Shown in pieces: positions 18,052 through 26,129 of a stretch of 64,000 nucleotides of DNA; the stretch's first letter is position 1, and the number at the start of each line of letters is the position of its first letter. The stretch is from Azoarcus indigens (lineage in GTDB: Bacteria; Pseudomonadota; Gammaproteobacteria; Burkholderiales; Rhodocyclaceae). Where the stretch lies: NCBI RefSeq assembly GCF_004361735.1, contig NZ_SNVV01000003.1:248001-312000 (forward strand), given 5' to 3'. A program made the translations under genes and the position numbers. The notes under the pieces are model-generated. The model was not told where the DNA came from. It was given only the letters and a program-made list of their open reading frames with translations, and searched no databases.

Positions 18052-19203
18052 ATGCGCACCCCACCCTGGATCTGGCAGCAGCCCGATTGGCCTCAGTTCC
18101 GCTGGCAAGCCGAAGCGCTTGCACCGCTGCTGCGGGCCTGCACCCAGGCCCAGGGGCGACTGCTGGGCATGGCGGGCGCGATCGGCGCCGATGTGGAAGC
18201 CCAAAACAATCTGGACGCCCTGCTGCAGAACATCATCACCTCCTCGGCCATCGAGGGCGAACAGCTCAACGTCGGCTCGGTGCGCTCCTCCCTCGCCCGC
18301 CGCCTCGGCCTGGACGACAGCGGCAACCCCAGCCCCCGCAGCGAAGGCCTGGCCGAACTGTCGCTGGATGCCACCCGCCATCCCGATCAGCCGCTCACCC
18401 TGGAACGCCTGTACCGCTGGCACCGCTGGCTGTTCCCGGCCGAAGAGCTGCAGCTCACCCGCATCCGCGTCGGCGAGCTGCGCGGCGACGAGACCATGCA
18501 GGTCGTCTCCGGCCGGCTGGACCGGCCCACCGTGCATTTCGAGGCGCCGCCGCGCGCCGGCCTGGAACAACAACTGGATGGCTTCATCGCCTGGTTCGAA
18601 CACAGCCGCGGCGATACCACGCTGGACCCCATGCTGCGCGCCGGCATCGCCCATTTCTGGTTCGTCACCCTGCACCCTTTCGACGACGGCAACGGCCGCC
18701 TCACCCGCGCCCTGACCGACCTCGCGCTGGCCCAGGACGCGCCGGAGGCAATCCGCTTCCATGCCTTGTCGGCCAGCATCCTGGAGCAGCGCGCCACCTA
18801 CTACCGCATCCTCGAAGCCAGTCAGAAAGGCAGCCTGGACGTCACCGCCTGGCTGCAGTGGTTCCTGCAAACGCTGCTGCACAGCCTGGAACAAGCCCTC
18901 GCCCGCATCGACCGCGTGCTGGCCAAGGCGCGCTTCTGGCAGCGCCACCGCCACGAGGGCCTGTCCGCCGAACAGCTCAAGGTGCTCAACCGCCTGCTGG
19001 ACGGCGGGGAACGCGGCTTCGATGACGGCATCAGCGCCGCCCAGTACAAGGCGGTGGCGCAAGTCTCCAAGGCCACCGCCACCCGCCACCTGGCCGACCT
19101 CGTCGCCAAAGGCTGCCTGGTCCGCCTGCCGGGCGGCGGGCGCAGCACGCGGTATGAGATCAACCAGTGCGACGGTCTCCCGTCCGCACAAAGCGACCAG
19201 TAG
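18052..19203 (+). CDS. Fic family protein with N-terminal inhibitory motif and C-terminal winged-helix region
   Basis: A 383-residue Fic protein (FIDO fold), which usually transfers AMP to a protein hydroxyl. The N-terminal helix has SSAIEGE at 64-70, the inhibitory S/T-x-x-x-E-G motif of class II Fic enzymes. The catalytic loop HPFDDGNGRLTR starts at His208 and is complete. The C-terminal ~80 residues (YKAVAQVSKATATRHLADL) look like a winged helix-turn-helix, which may bind the operator just upstream. The ATG at 18052 was chosen because the upstream part of the frame runs through the operator. No antitoxin gene adjoins it. Gene neighbours and palindromes suggest a mobile or self-contained unit. 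Confidence 0.93.
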   Translation: MRTPPWIWQQPDWPQFRWQAEALAPLLRACTQAQGRLLGMAGAIGADVEAQNNLDALLQNIITSSAIEGEQLNVGSVRSSLARRLGLDDSGNPSPRSEGLAELSLDATRHPDQPLTLERLYRWHRWLFPAEELQLTRIRVGELRGDETMQVVSGRLDRPTVHFEAPPRAGLEQQLDGFIAWFEHSRGDTTLDPMLRAGIAHFWFVTLHPFDDGNGRLTRALTDLALAQDAPEAIRFHALSASILEQRATYYRILEASQKGSLDVTAWLQWFLQTLLHSLEQALARIDRVLAKARFWQRHRHEGLSAEQLKVLNRLLDGGERGFDDGISAAQYKAVAQVSKATATRHLADLVAKGCLVRLPGGGRSTRYEINQCDGLPSAQSDQ

Positions 19204-19270
19204 GCCACCGCCGGGCACGCGGTTCTCATGCGTTGGGGCAGGCAATTCCGCCCAGCAACCGGAGACAGCC

Positions 19271-19660
19271 ATGCCCAGGCATCACATCGAAGTTCCACGC
19301 ACGCTCAAGCGCTCGCCGGCCAAGGCGCAGCGCACCTATGCGAAGACGCTGGAGAACGCCGAGCGGGAGTACGGCCCCGGCGAGCGGGCCGGGCGTACCG
19401 CGATCGCCGCGCTGAAGCACGGTTTCGAGAAGGTGGGCGACCACTGGGAGGCAAAGAAGGAGCGCGGCCCCTCGGACCCGCGCGCCGAGCATTCCACCGC
19501 CGAGAAGCGCCAGGGCAAGGGCGAGACCTTCGGCGGCGTGGACTACCAGGGCCATAGCCGGCAGGAGCTGTACGAACGCGCCCGCGACCTCGGCATCCGC
19601 GGCCGCTCCAGCATGAACAAGGCTGAACTGGCGCGGGCGATCGCCAAACATCAGCGCTAA
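19271..19660 (+). CDS. ChaB-family protein with C-terminal Rho-N/SAP-like segment
   Basis: A 129-residue small basic protein. Residues ~1-60 match the ChaB fold (LKRSPAKAQRTYAKTLENA). A Lys/Arg-rich linker follows. The last ~35 residues (SRQELYERARDLGIRGRSS and the following KAEL) resemble the helix-extension-helix nucleic-acid-binding unit seen in Rho N-termini. ChaB is of poorly known function, often stress-related. A GGAGA ribosome-binding site sits upstream of the ATG. A clear intrinsic terminator follows at 19692. Upstream is the unrelated Fic gene, and no promoter stands out in the 67 bases between. Confidence 0.85.
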   Translation: MPRHHIEVPRTLKRSPAKAQRTYAKTLENAEREYGPGERAGRTAIAALKHGFEKVGDHWEAKKERGPSDPRAEHSTAEKRQGKGETFGGVDYQGHSRQELYERARDLGIRGRSSMNKAELARAIAKHQR

Positions 19661-19691
19661 GCGGCAAGCCTCTTTGAAAGACGGGACAAGG

Positions 19692-19725
19692 GCGGGCGCC
19701 GCTGCGGTGCCTGCGCTTCTTTTTT
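19692..19725 (+). terminator. Intrinsic terminator after chaB
   Basis: GCGGGCGCC and GGTGCCTGC form a nine-pair stem (two G-T pairs) around a GCTGC loop, followed by GCTTCTTTTTT. It fits a Rho-independent terminator for the plus-strand chaB transcript, ahead of the convergent cydB gene. Confidence 0.8.
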
Positions 19726-19837
19726 CCGCAGGCGGGTGTGCAGGCCTGCACTGGACTGCCGGCCTCGCGGGCAGTCGCTCTTCGGCAGGCCCGGAGCGGA
19801 TGGGGCAGGCAGCAGATTCCGCCGCTTGAGCGCCCCC

Positions 19838-20860
19838 TCAGCCGTACTCCAGGTGCGTCGCCTTACCCCAGAACACCCGGTAGGCGAAGATGGTGTAGCC
19901 GATGATGAACGGCAGCACCACCACCACGCCGACCAGGATGAAAGCGAGCGAGCCGGGGGCGGCGGCGGCCTGCCAGACGTCCATGCGTTGCGGCACGATC
20001 CAGGGGAAGAGGCTGTAGGCGAGGCCGTGGAAGGCGAGGATGAAGATCGCCACCGTGGCGGCGAAGGGCACCCAGACCCAGGCGTGGTTGCCCCGCGCCA
20101 GTTGGGCCGGCAGCCGGCGCAGCACCACCGCGGCGAAGACGAACAACACTGCGGTGATCAGCGGTATGGGCGCGAGCAGGAAAAGGTTGGGCACTTCGAA
20201 CCATTTGTCGAAGATGGCACGGCTCAGCAGCGGCGTGGCCACCGACACCGCGGCGACGCCGAAGGCGGTGAACCACAGCGCCCGCCAGCCCCAGCGCGCG
20301 GCGCGTATCTGCAGTTCCCCCTCGGTCTTGATCAGCAGCCAGCCCGCGCCCAGCAGGCAGTAGCCAGCGGTGAGGCCGAGGCCGATGAAGGCGGCGAAGA
20401 ACAGGTTGATGGCGCTGCGCTCGAAGCCCACCACCAGCAGCCCCACCATGTAGCCCTGCGCCAGCGCGGCGATCAGCGAGCCGGCGCAGAAGGCGCGGTT
20501 CCACCACGGCTTGTGGTGGGCCTGGGCCTTGACGCGGAAATCGAAGGCGACGCCGCGCAAGATCAGGCCCAGCAGCATCGCCGCCACCGGCAGGTAGAGC
20601 GCGCCCATGACAACGCCGTGGGCGAGCGGGAAGGCGGTGAGCAACACGCCCACGCCCAGCACCAGCCAGGTTTCGTTGGCGTCCCAGAAGGGGCCGATGG
20701 AGGCAACCATGATGTCCTTGTCGTGCTCGTCGGCGACGCCCAGCAGCGCGCCCAGGCCGAGGTCGTAGCCGTCCAGCACCACGTAGATGAGGATGGCCAG
20801 CCCCATCACCAGCAGGAACACCAGCGGCAGCCAGCCGGCGGGTTGGCTCAGGTCAGGCAT
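19838..20860 (-). CDS. cydB: Cytochrome bd-type ubiquinol oxidase subunit II (CioB/CydB)
   Basis: A 340-residue membrane subunit with about eight to nine hydrophobic helices. The N-terminus (VFLLVMGLAILIYVVLDGYD) carries the conserved LDGYDLG signature, and GPFWDANETWLV is the usual second block. Together with CydA it oxidises quinol and reduces oxygen to water with high affinity and no proton pumping. The start was placed at MPDLSQPAGW, which overlaps cydA by eight bases. It ends 113 bases from the chaB terminator. No cydX-like small gene was found downstream. Confidence 0.96.
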   Translation of the reverse strand: MPDLSQPAGWLPLVFLLVMGLAILIYVVLDGYDLGLGALLGVADEHDKDIMVASIGPFWDANETWLVLGVGVLLTAFPLAHGVVMGALYLPVAAMLLGLILRGVAFDFRVKAQAHHKPWWNRAFCAGSLIAALAQGYMVGLLVVGFERSAINLFFAAFIGLGLTAGYCLLGAGWLLIKTEGELQIRAARWGWRALWFTAFGVAAVSVATPLLSRAIFDKWFEVPNLFLLAPIPLITAVLFVFAAVVLRRLPAQLARGNHAWVWVPFAATVAIFILAFHGLAYSLFPWIVPQRMDVWQAAAAPGSLAFILVGVVVVLPFIIGYTIFAYRVFWGKATHLEYG

Positions 20861-22292
20861 CGCGTCTCTCCTCCGGCGAGCGGGCGCCGTCGTCCGGGGT
20901 GGCGCCACGCTGGGCGCGCTCCTTGTCGGCCACGCCGACGCCGGCATGGAAGGGGTCGGCGACCGGGTTCATCTGCTTGGGCTGCTCGCTCTCGCCGGCC
21001 TTCTTCGCCAGATGGAAGATCACCGAGATGAAAGCGGTGAGCAGCACTGCGTAGAGGCTGAGGTACATCGCCAGCGTGAGGCCGATGCGGCTGGCCGCGG
21101 TGGCGGTGGCGGCCTCCGCCGTCCTGAGCACGCCATGCACCAGCCAGGGCTGGCGGCCGATCTCGGTGACGTACCAGCCGGCCACCAGCGCCACCCAGCC
21201 GGAGAAGGTCATCGCCACCAGGATCATCAGCGTGCGCGGCCCCGGTGCGCCCTGGCGCCTGAACTGGTACAGCGACAGCCAGGACACCAGCAGCATCAGC
21301 AGGCCTGTGCCCACCATCAGCCGGAAGGCGAAGAACACCGGCTTCACCGGCGGATGCTCGCCGGCGAAGTCGTTGAGGCCGCGGATCTCGGCATCGAAGG
21401 AGTGCCCCAGGTAAAGCGAGGCCAGGCCGGGGATGGCGATCTCGTAGCGGTTGCTGCGGCTGGCCTCGTCCGGCACGGCGAACAGCACCGCGGCGGCACC
21501 GCGCTGGGTCTCCCAGATGCCCTCCATGGCCGCCAGCTTGGCCGGCTGGTGGTGTAGGGTGTTAAGGCCATGCAGGTCGCCCACCAGGATCTGCAGCGGG
21601 ATCAGGATGGCGGCCAGCCGCACCCCGGTGCCGAGGGCGACGCGCACGTCGCCGCCCCGGTCTCCGCGGCGCCAGCGCCAGGCGGAAATGCCGGCGACGA
21701 GGAAGGCGGTGGTGAGGCCGGAGGCCAGCAGCATGTGGGTGAAGCGGTAGGGGAAGGACGGGCTGAAAAGGATGGCCAGCCAGTCGGTGGGGTGGGCGCG
21801 GCCGTCTATCATCTCGAAGCCCACCGGCGTCTGCATCCAGGAGTTCAGCGCCAGTATCCAGAAGGCCGACAGCGTGGTGCCGGCGGCCACCAGGAAGGTG
21901 GACAGGATGTGCACCCTGCGGCTCACCCGCTTGGTGCCGAACAGCATGATGCCGAGGAAGCTCGCCTCCAGGAAAAAGGCGGTGAGCACCTCGTAGGCCA
22001 GCAGCGGCCCGGCGATATTGCCCACGGTCTCCATGTAGCCCGGCCAGTTGGTGCCGAACTGGAAGCTCATGGTGACGCCGGTGACGATGCCCAGCGCGAA
22101 CGTGAGCGCGAAGATCTTGACCCAGAAGCGGTAGGCCCCCATCCACGACTCGTCGCCGCTGCGGTCGTAGCGCAGGCGGAAGTAGAGCAGCACCCAGGCG
22201 AGCGAGATGGTGATCGCCGGGAACAGGATGTGGAAGGTGATGTTGGCTGCGAACTGCAGCCGCGACAGCAGGACCGGGTCCAGGCTCTCCAT
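20853..22292 (-). CDS. cydA: Cytochrome bd-type ubiquinol oxidase subunit I (CioA/CydA)
   Basis: A 479-residue subunit. The N-terminal LLSRLQFAANITFHILFP holds the His ligand region for heme, GYMETVGNI and GFEMIDGRAHP follow, and the quinol loop is short (roughly residues 250-320). That is the cyanide-insensitive (CIO) subgroup pattern. The start MESLDPVLLSRLQ lies seven bases after the DksA-like gene. The enzyme is a high-affinity quinol oxidase insensitive to cyanide in known relatives. The operon DksA-like, cydA, cydB has a sigma-54-type promoter at 22777-22792. The C-terminal ~45 residues are charged and disordered. Confidence 0.95.
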   Translation of the reverse strand: MESLDPVLLSRLQFAANITFHILFPAITISLAWVLLYFRLRYDRSGDESWMGAYRFWVKIFALTFALGIVTGVTMSFQFGTNWPGYMETVGNIAGPLLAYEVLTAFFLEASFLGIMLFGTKRVSRRVHILSTFLVAAGTTLSAFWILALNSWMQTPVGFEMIDGRAHPTDWLAILFSPSFPYRFTHMLLASGLTTAFLVAGISAWRWRRGDRGGDVRVALGTGVRLAAILIPLQILVGDLHGLNTLHHQPAKLAAMEGIWETQRGAAAVLFAVPDEASRSNRYEIAIPGLASLYLGHSFDAEIRGLNDFAGEHPPVKPVFFAFRLMVGTGLLMLLVSWLSLYQFRRQGAPGPRTLMILVAMTFSGWVALVAGWYVTEIGRQPWLVHGVLRTAEAATATAASRIGLTLAMYLSLYAVLLTAFISVIFHLAKKAGESEQPKQMNPVADPFHAGVGVADKERAQRGATPDDGARSPEERRDA

Positions 22293-22299
22293 CGTCGCC

Positions 22300-22704
22300 C
22301 TACTCCTCGCGCACCGCGATTTCCGGCGTAGTGGCGTGGGTGCGTTCGTAGAGATCCTGGCAGCGCACGCAGCGCGCGGCGGCTGGCTGCGCCTCCAGGC
22401 GGGCGAAGGGAATGTCGTCGCCGCAGTCGATGCAGATGCCCGCCTCGCCCTCGGCGAGGCGAGCACGGGCGGCCTCGATGTCGCGCAGTTCCCGCACCTC
22501 GCGCACCACCGCGGCATTCTCGTTGTCGCGCAGCAGTTCGAGGTCGGCCTGGTCGGCGGCATCGCCCACCGGCGCGCTCAGGCCCGGCTCGCTGCTGGCG
22601 CGCAGGCGGTCCACATGCTCATGCACGCCGGATTTCACCGCCTGCTCGCGCTTGTCCAGCAACTCGCTCAAGGCCCGCAGCTGCTGCTCGCTCAACTCGC
22701 TCAT
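22300..22704 (-). CDS. DksA/TraR-family zinc-finger protein
   Basis: A 134-residue protein. A long N-terminal coiled-coil (residues ~1-95, with acidic tip region around DAADQADLELL) is followed by a C4 zinc finger: CIDCG then CVRC. Family members bind the secondary channel of RNA polymerase and change promoter choice during stress, sometimes with ppGpp. The start has AGGAGGGG upstream. It is the first gene of the cydAB operon, seven bases before cydA, so it may tune expression of this island. True DksA is about 151 residues, so this is a shorter paralogue. Confidence 0.9.
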   Translation of the reverse strand: MSELSEQQLRALSELLDKREQAVKSGVHEHVDRLRASSEPGLSAPVGDAADQADLELLRDNENAAVVREVRELRDIEAARARLAEGEAGICIDCGDDIPFARLEAQPAAARCVRCQDLYERTHATTPEIAVREE

Positions 22705-22776
22705 AAGGTCCCCTCCTAGACGGTGGCGATCCCGCCGGGCGCTCCTGCCCCCGGTCCTTCGCCTGGTGCCGGCCTC

Positions 22777-22792
22777 AGCAAGCCGGGTGCCC
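22777..22792 (-). promoter_or_regulatory. Candidate sigma-54 promoter of the DksA-like/cydAB operon
   Basis: Minus strand GGGCACC-CGGC-TTGCT, with perfect -12 and two -24 mismatches, GG-N10-GC spacing exact. The transcript would start near 22766, about 60 bases before the ATG. Confidence 0.58.
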
Positions 22793-23129
22793 AGCCGCGC
22801 GTCGGCCCCGCCCTCGCCGACGCCCGAGCGGGGTGCAGGCTGCCAGCCCCGCCCCGCCTGCACCCTGCGGCCCGTTCCCGGCGCCACTGCGGAACCCCAG
22901 CACGCCTGCGCCTGGACCTGGGCTGCCCAAGTCCGGCGGACCGGTAGTTTTTTCCCCTGCGTGCATTTTTTTCAGCGCTGGAACAAGGATTTCGCCAGCC
23001 GGAAAACCCGGGCCGGGGCCCGCCTCCAGCGCGGCGGGCGGCCGCCGAGGCCGCGCTGGCGCCATCGCGGCTTGCGGCGGTGCCGCAGTCGAGCGCGAAT
23101 CCATGCGGATCGACGGGCGGCAGCGCGGC

Positions 23130-23152
23130 GGGCCCTCATGTTGCTATGCAAC
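23130..23152 (+). promoter_or_regulatory. Candidate sigma-54 promoter overlapping a TTGC-N3-GCAA dyad upstream of phasin
   Basis: GGGCCCT-CATG-TTGCT (23130-23145) has correct spacing and a perfect -12, but a weak -24. The -12 lies inside GTTGC-TAT-GCAAC (23140-23152), a dyad like operators reported for PhaR-type repressors of phasin genes. Binding there would block the promoter. Confidence 0.4.
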
Positions 23153-23237
23153 GTAACCGTAGCCCCAAAGGGGCTGCGGCCGGTGCGGGGCAGCGCCTTG
23201 TACCCGGCTTTTTTCATCAACTTCAGGAGATCAGACC

Positions 23238-23918
23238 ATGGCCCAGACTTCCAGCGGCTTGAAACAGCAGTCCGATTCCAGCGCGCGCGACGCCATCGCC
23301 AGCAACTTCGCCGCGACGACGCTGCGCAGCATCAGCCAGTTCTACGACCTCCAGGCCGCCACCGCCCGCATCATGCTGCGGACCCAGCTGCGCGCCTTGT
23401 CCGCCATCGGGATGCCGGACTATTCCCGCCTGCTGCAGGTGGCGGACGACCGCGCCCTCACGCTGTTCTCGGCCACCACCGACAATGCGCTGCGTTTCGT
23501 CGGCCAGGCGGACGACACCCTGGGACAGATCCACAGCCACTTCTCCCGCCTGCTGGAGCAGCAGGCCATAGGCTTCACCGAGCGCTGGCAAAACGGCCTG
23601 GAGGAATTGCAGCAGCAGGCCAGCGAGAGCCTGCAGGAGCTGCAGGAACTGACGCGTCAACAGGCGGATGAAATGGCCCGCGCCACCGACTCCATCACCG
23701 ACATGACGCAGGCCACGCTGCGCGAAGGCGGCGAGCAGTTCCGCGCCACCGTGCGCCAGGGGCTGGAGCACAGCCGCGAACTGGCCAGCCGACAGGTGGA
23801 AGCGCTGCGCCGTGGCGGCGAGCGGATCAACGAGAACGCCCGCAGCGCGGTACGCGAGGGTGCGGAAGCCGCCAGGCAGGCGGGCGACGGAGCGGCCAAG
23901 GCGGGCAAGGCGGCCTGA
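23238..23918 (+). CDS. Phasin family protein
   Basis: A 226-residue, almost wholly alpha-helical amphipathic protein without Cys. Residues ~25-135 form the phasin-type region (ISQFYDLQAATARIMLRTQL, then repeated Q/E-rich helices). The C-terminal ~70 residues are Ala/Glu/Arg-rich with a short Lys/Ala tail. Phasins coat polyhydroxyalkanoate granules, limiting their fusion and aiding mobilisation. The ribosome-binding site AGGAGA is clear. No PHA synthase is in the window. It could also be a phasin-like stress protein not bound to granules. Confidence 0.85.
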   Translation: MAQTSSGLKQQSDSSARDAIASNFAATTLRSISQFYDLQAATARIMLRTQLRALSAIGMPDYSRLLQVADDRALTLFSATTDNALRFVGQADDTLGQIHSHFSRLLEQQAIGFTERWQNGLEELQQQASESLQELQELTRQQADEMARATDSITDMTQATLREGGEQFRATVRQGLEHSRELASRQVEALRRGGERINENARSAVREGAEAARQAGDGAAKAGKAA

Positions 23919-24332
23919 TTCCGCCATCCCTCCGGATCAGGGCGGAAGCAAACCGGGACCACACCGGGCCCAGCCGGCAGCAGCAGCAAGCACCGGATGA
24001 GGCAGCTGACGGGATCGACATTGCCGCTACCGCGCGTACGGCCTCGCCTTCCCCGGCATGGCACAGCCAGCCGCAGCGGCAAACTTCCAGCCAGGGCGCC
24101 CGCTCACTCGCGCGGCTCGCGCCCGGGGCCTGGCTTCGCAATCGGCAATCCGGGCAATCGCCCTGACCTTCGGGCCTCGGGGGACGGCGGCCGGAACAGA
24201 CGGGCGGGATGCCCCTCGGGGATGCACGGCTGCGGCGACGCATGGTTGCGCCGCGTTGGAGCGCGCCCTCAGGGGCAAGCGCCGGGCCGGGATCCCCCCC
24301 GGAATCCCGGCCTTTTCCGGCGACACCGGCGT
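23919..24332. other. Convergent intergenic region after phasin
   Basis: A 414-bp GC-rich gap between phasin and the convergent Lys/Arg-rich gene. A weak GGCGG-N7-CCGCC hairpin surrounds the phasin stop codon (23909-23925) without a T run. Open frames here have poor composition on both strands. I see nothing else. Confidence 0.5.
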
Positions 24333-25499
24333 TCAAGCCGGTCCGGAGCACCTCCCGCGCCCCGGCACGGGGGCGCCCACCCCCGTTTTCCCCCCTCTTG
24401 TTCTTGTATTTGTCCTTGCGCCCCTGGGCGCAGCGGCGGCCGCTTTCCGCCGGCCACCGGCGGTGGCGCCGGGAACGCTCAAGCCACCACCATGCGGAGC
24501 GGCTGGCCGGGCTGCCGCAGTCTTCGTGCCCGGCGCGGCTTCTGCCTGAGTTGCCGCTGCCCCCGCGCCCTGCGGCGCTCCTGTTTCAGTCGCAGAGTCC
24601 GCCGGCACGGGAGGGCGTACGGCCTGGGTCGAGCTCGTTCTCCCGCCCGCCCCCTGGCTGGCACCACGGCCACCACCCGGGCGGTGGCGCTTGCCTCCTC
24701 CCGCCGGCGGCTGCGGCTCGTCGTCGCCCTCCTCGCTGGAAGTCCGCGTCAGCCCGCCCTCTATCAGACGTAGCGGCGGGCGCCCGTTGGCGCTACGCGC
24801 CGCCGCCAGGCGGGCGGCCCTGGCCAGCCTGGCGGCACTGGCCGCGCGCCTCGCCCGCAGCAAGGGGCCGGGGACGGCCCCCGGCCCCGCCGCGGAATCG
24901 CCCTTATCCACGAGTCTCGGCGCCGCCTTGGTGTGCAGGCAGGCGGAGGAAGAAAGCGACACAGGCGGGCCGGAAATCCGCCCGCGACGGCCGGGCTTGG
25001 TGACCGCCTTGGAGGGGGAGCTGGAAGGTTTTCTGGAGAAGGTGCTGGCGGGAGGCTTGGAAGGAGACTTGCCCCTGGGTCTGGCGGGCGCGTTGATGGC
25101 CGGCTTGGCGGCGGCTTTGCCGGCGGGTCGCGCCCGCCGTGGTTTCGCCGCCTGGGCTGCGCCGGGCCCGCGCGCCCCGGACGCCCGCCTGGCGCGGGCC
25201 GCCGGCTGGCGGGCAACAGGCTCGGCCGGCGTGTCAGCCGCAGCGGACGCCGCGCTCGGGCGCGCGATCACATGCTCGGTGGCGAGCAGCCACTCGCGCA
25301 TCGCTTGCGACCACCACCAGGCGGCCGGCGCCAGGATGAAGCCCCAGGCGCGCAGGGTGGCGCCAGCGGGTGTCCGCGCTTCGGGGCCACGCCAGACGAC
25401 ATAGACACGCTCGTCGGCGATGCCGGCACGGGCGATGCGTTCGCGCATCGGCGCCAGTTGCTCGTCGTCGCTGACCAGGCAATGAACGGTACAGGGCAT
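24333..25499 (-). CDS. Hypothetical protein with histone H1/AlgP-like basic low-complexity tail
   Basis: A 388-residue protein. Residues ~1-80 look like a small folded domain (MPCTVHCLVSDDEQLAPMRE, then VYVVWRGPEA and WGFILAPAAWWWSQAMREW) with one hydrophobic helix. I do not recognise the family. From ~85 to the end it is Ala/Pro/Lys/Arg/Ser-rich, with KAAAKPA- and KSPSKPP-like units as in bacterial histone-H1-like and AlgP proteins, which bind DNA non-specifically. The ATG at 25499 has AGGAGG five bases upstream and is preferred to the GTG two codons earlier. The last ~150 codons have weak coding character, so the 3' end is less certain. It has its own candidate promoter (25553-25568). Confidence 0.6.
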   Translation of the reverse strand: MPCTVHCLVSDDEQLAPMRERIARAGIADERVYVVWRGPEARTPAGATLRAWGFILAPAAWWWSQAMREWLLATEHVIARPSAASAAADTPAEPVARQPAARARRASGARGPGAAQAAKPRRARPAGKAAAKPAINAPARPRGKSPSKPPASTFSRKPSSSPSKAVTKPGRRGRISGPPVSLSSSACLHTKAAPRLVDKGDSAAGPGAVPGPLLRARRAASAARLARAARLAAARSANGRPPLRLIEGGLTRTSSEEGDDEPQPPAGGGKRHRPGGGRGASQGAGGRTSSTQAVRPPVPADSATETGAPQGAGAAATQAEAAPGTKTAAARPAAPHGGGLSVPGATAGGRRKAAAAAPRGARTNTRTRGGKTGVGAPVPGRGRCSGPA

Positions 25500-25552
25500 A
25501 TCCACCTCCTCCGCCTGTCAAGGCGGTGCCGGAAAGCTTGCCCGTGGAAAGC

Positions 25553-25568
25553 AGCAGGTTCCGCGCCA
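25553..25568 (-). promoter_or_regulatory. Candidate sigma-54 promoter of the H1-like gene
   Basis: Minus strand TGGCGCG-GAAC-CTGCT: first three bases and spacing match the consensus, with one mismatch in each half. It would start transcription near 25541, about 40 bases before the ATG at 25499. Confidence 0.42.
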
Positions 25569-25592
25569 GTTCCGCGCTGCCGTCCGCCCGCC

Positions 25593-26129
25593 TTACATCA
25601 GGAGACGAAATCCGGCGCCGAGCACGGTGCCGTAAACCGCGTGCGCCGCCAGCGCAACCAAAGGCGTACGGTAACCATAGTTGAGCGCGAGAAAACCTGG
25701 CGGCTCGAGACGCCGGCGCACGCCGGCACCATCGTGCTCCGAGGCCAGCCGTGGGTGGATATGGGAAAGCACCGGGAGGAATACGGTAAGACTTACCAGG
25801 CCATGCGCCAGCCCGGCCACCAGCCCCGCCAGCCAGCCGGCGCCGCTGCCACCGAAGGCGAAGGCGAAGTAGTAGAGGAAGGCGATGAGGCAGCCGCCGG
25901 CGAAGTTGAGCAGGAAGCCCAGCAGGCTGGCGGCCTCGCGGTCGCCGGTGAACAGCGAGCCCAGCAGCAGCGGCAGGTCCAGCCGCGACCAGCCGCGGAA
26001 CTGGCTGATGAACATCAGCGAGGTCATCGCCAGGGTGGCGATCACCGCCCACACCAGGATGCCCAGCACCGCCAGCGCCACATCCACATCCATCGCCGCC
26101 TGCACCGAGAGTCGCTCCGTTTCGCTCAT
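25593..26129 (-). CDS. Hypothetical inner-membrane protein
   Basis: A 178-residue protein with four hydrophobic segments (about residues 17-42, 66-88, 94-118 and 155-175) and short loops. The sequence is Gly/Ala/Leu-rich and no family is recognised. The AGGAGG ribosome-binding site precedes the ATG. It overlaps the upstream GH15 gene by four bases (ATGA), so the two are one operon. The loop HPRLASEHDGAGVRRRLEPP between helices three and four is the most polar part. Function unknown. Confidence 0.75.
   Translation of the reverse strand: MSETERLSVQAAMDVDVALAVLGILVWAVIATLAMTSLMFISQFRGWSRLDLPLLLGSLFTGDREAASLLGFLLNFAGGCLIAFLYYFAFAFGGSGAGWLAGLVAGLAHGLVSLTVFLPVLSHIHPRLASEHDGAGVRRRLEPPGFLALNYGYRTPLVALAAHAVYGTVLGAGFRLLM

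Larger units (their letters stand above)
22705..23237. other. Divergent regulatory region between the DksA-like/cydAB operon and phasin
   Basis: A 533-bp gap with no supported gene. It holds the minus-strand -24/-12 element (22777-22792), an 11-bp palindrome GTCCGGCGGAC near 22930, two T-rich stretches around 22947-22972, the plus-strand candidate promoter and TTGC-GCAA dyad (23130-23152), and a small AGCCCC-AAA-GGGGCT hairpin starting at 23161. Confidence 0.6.
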
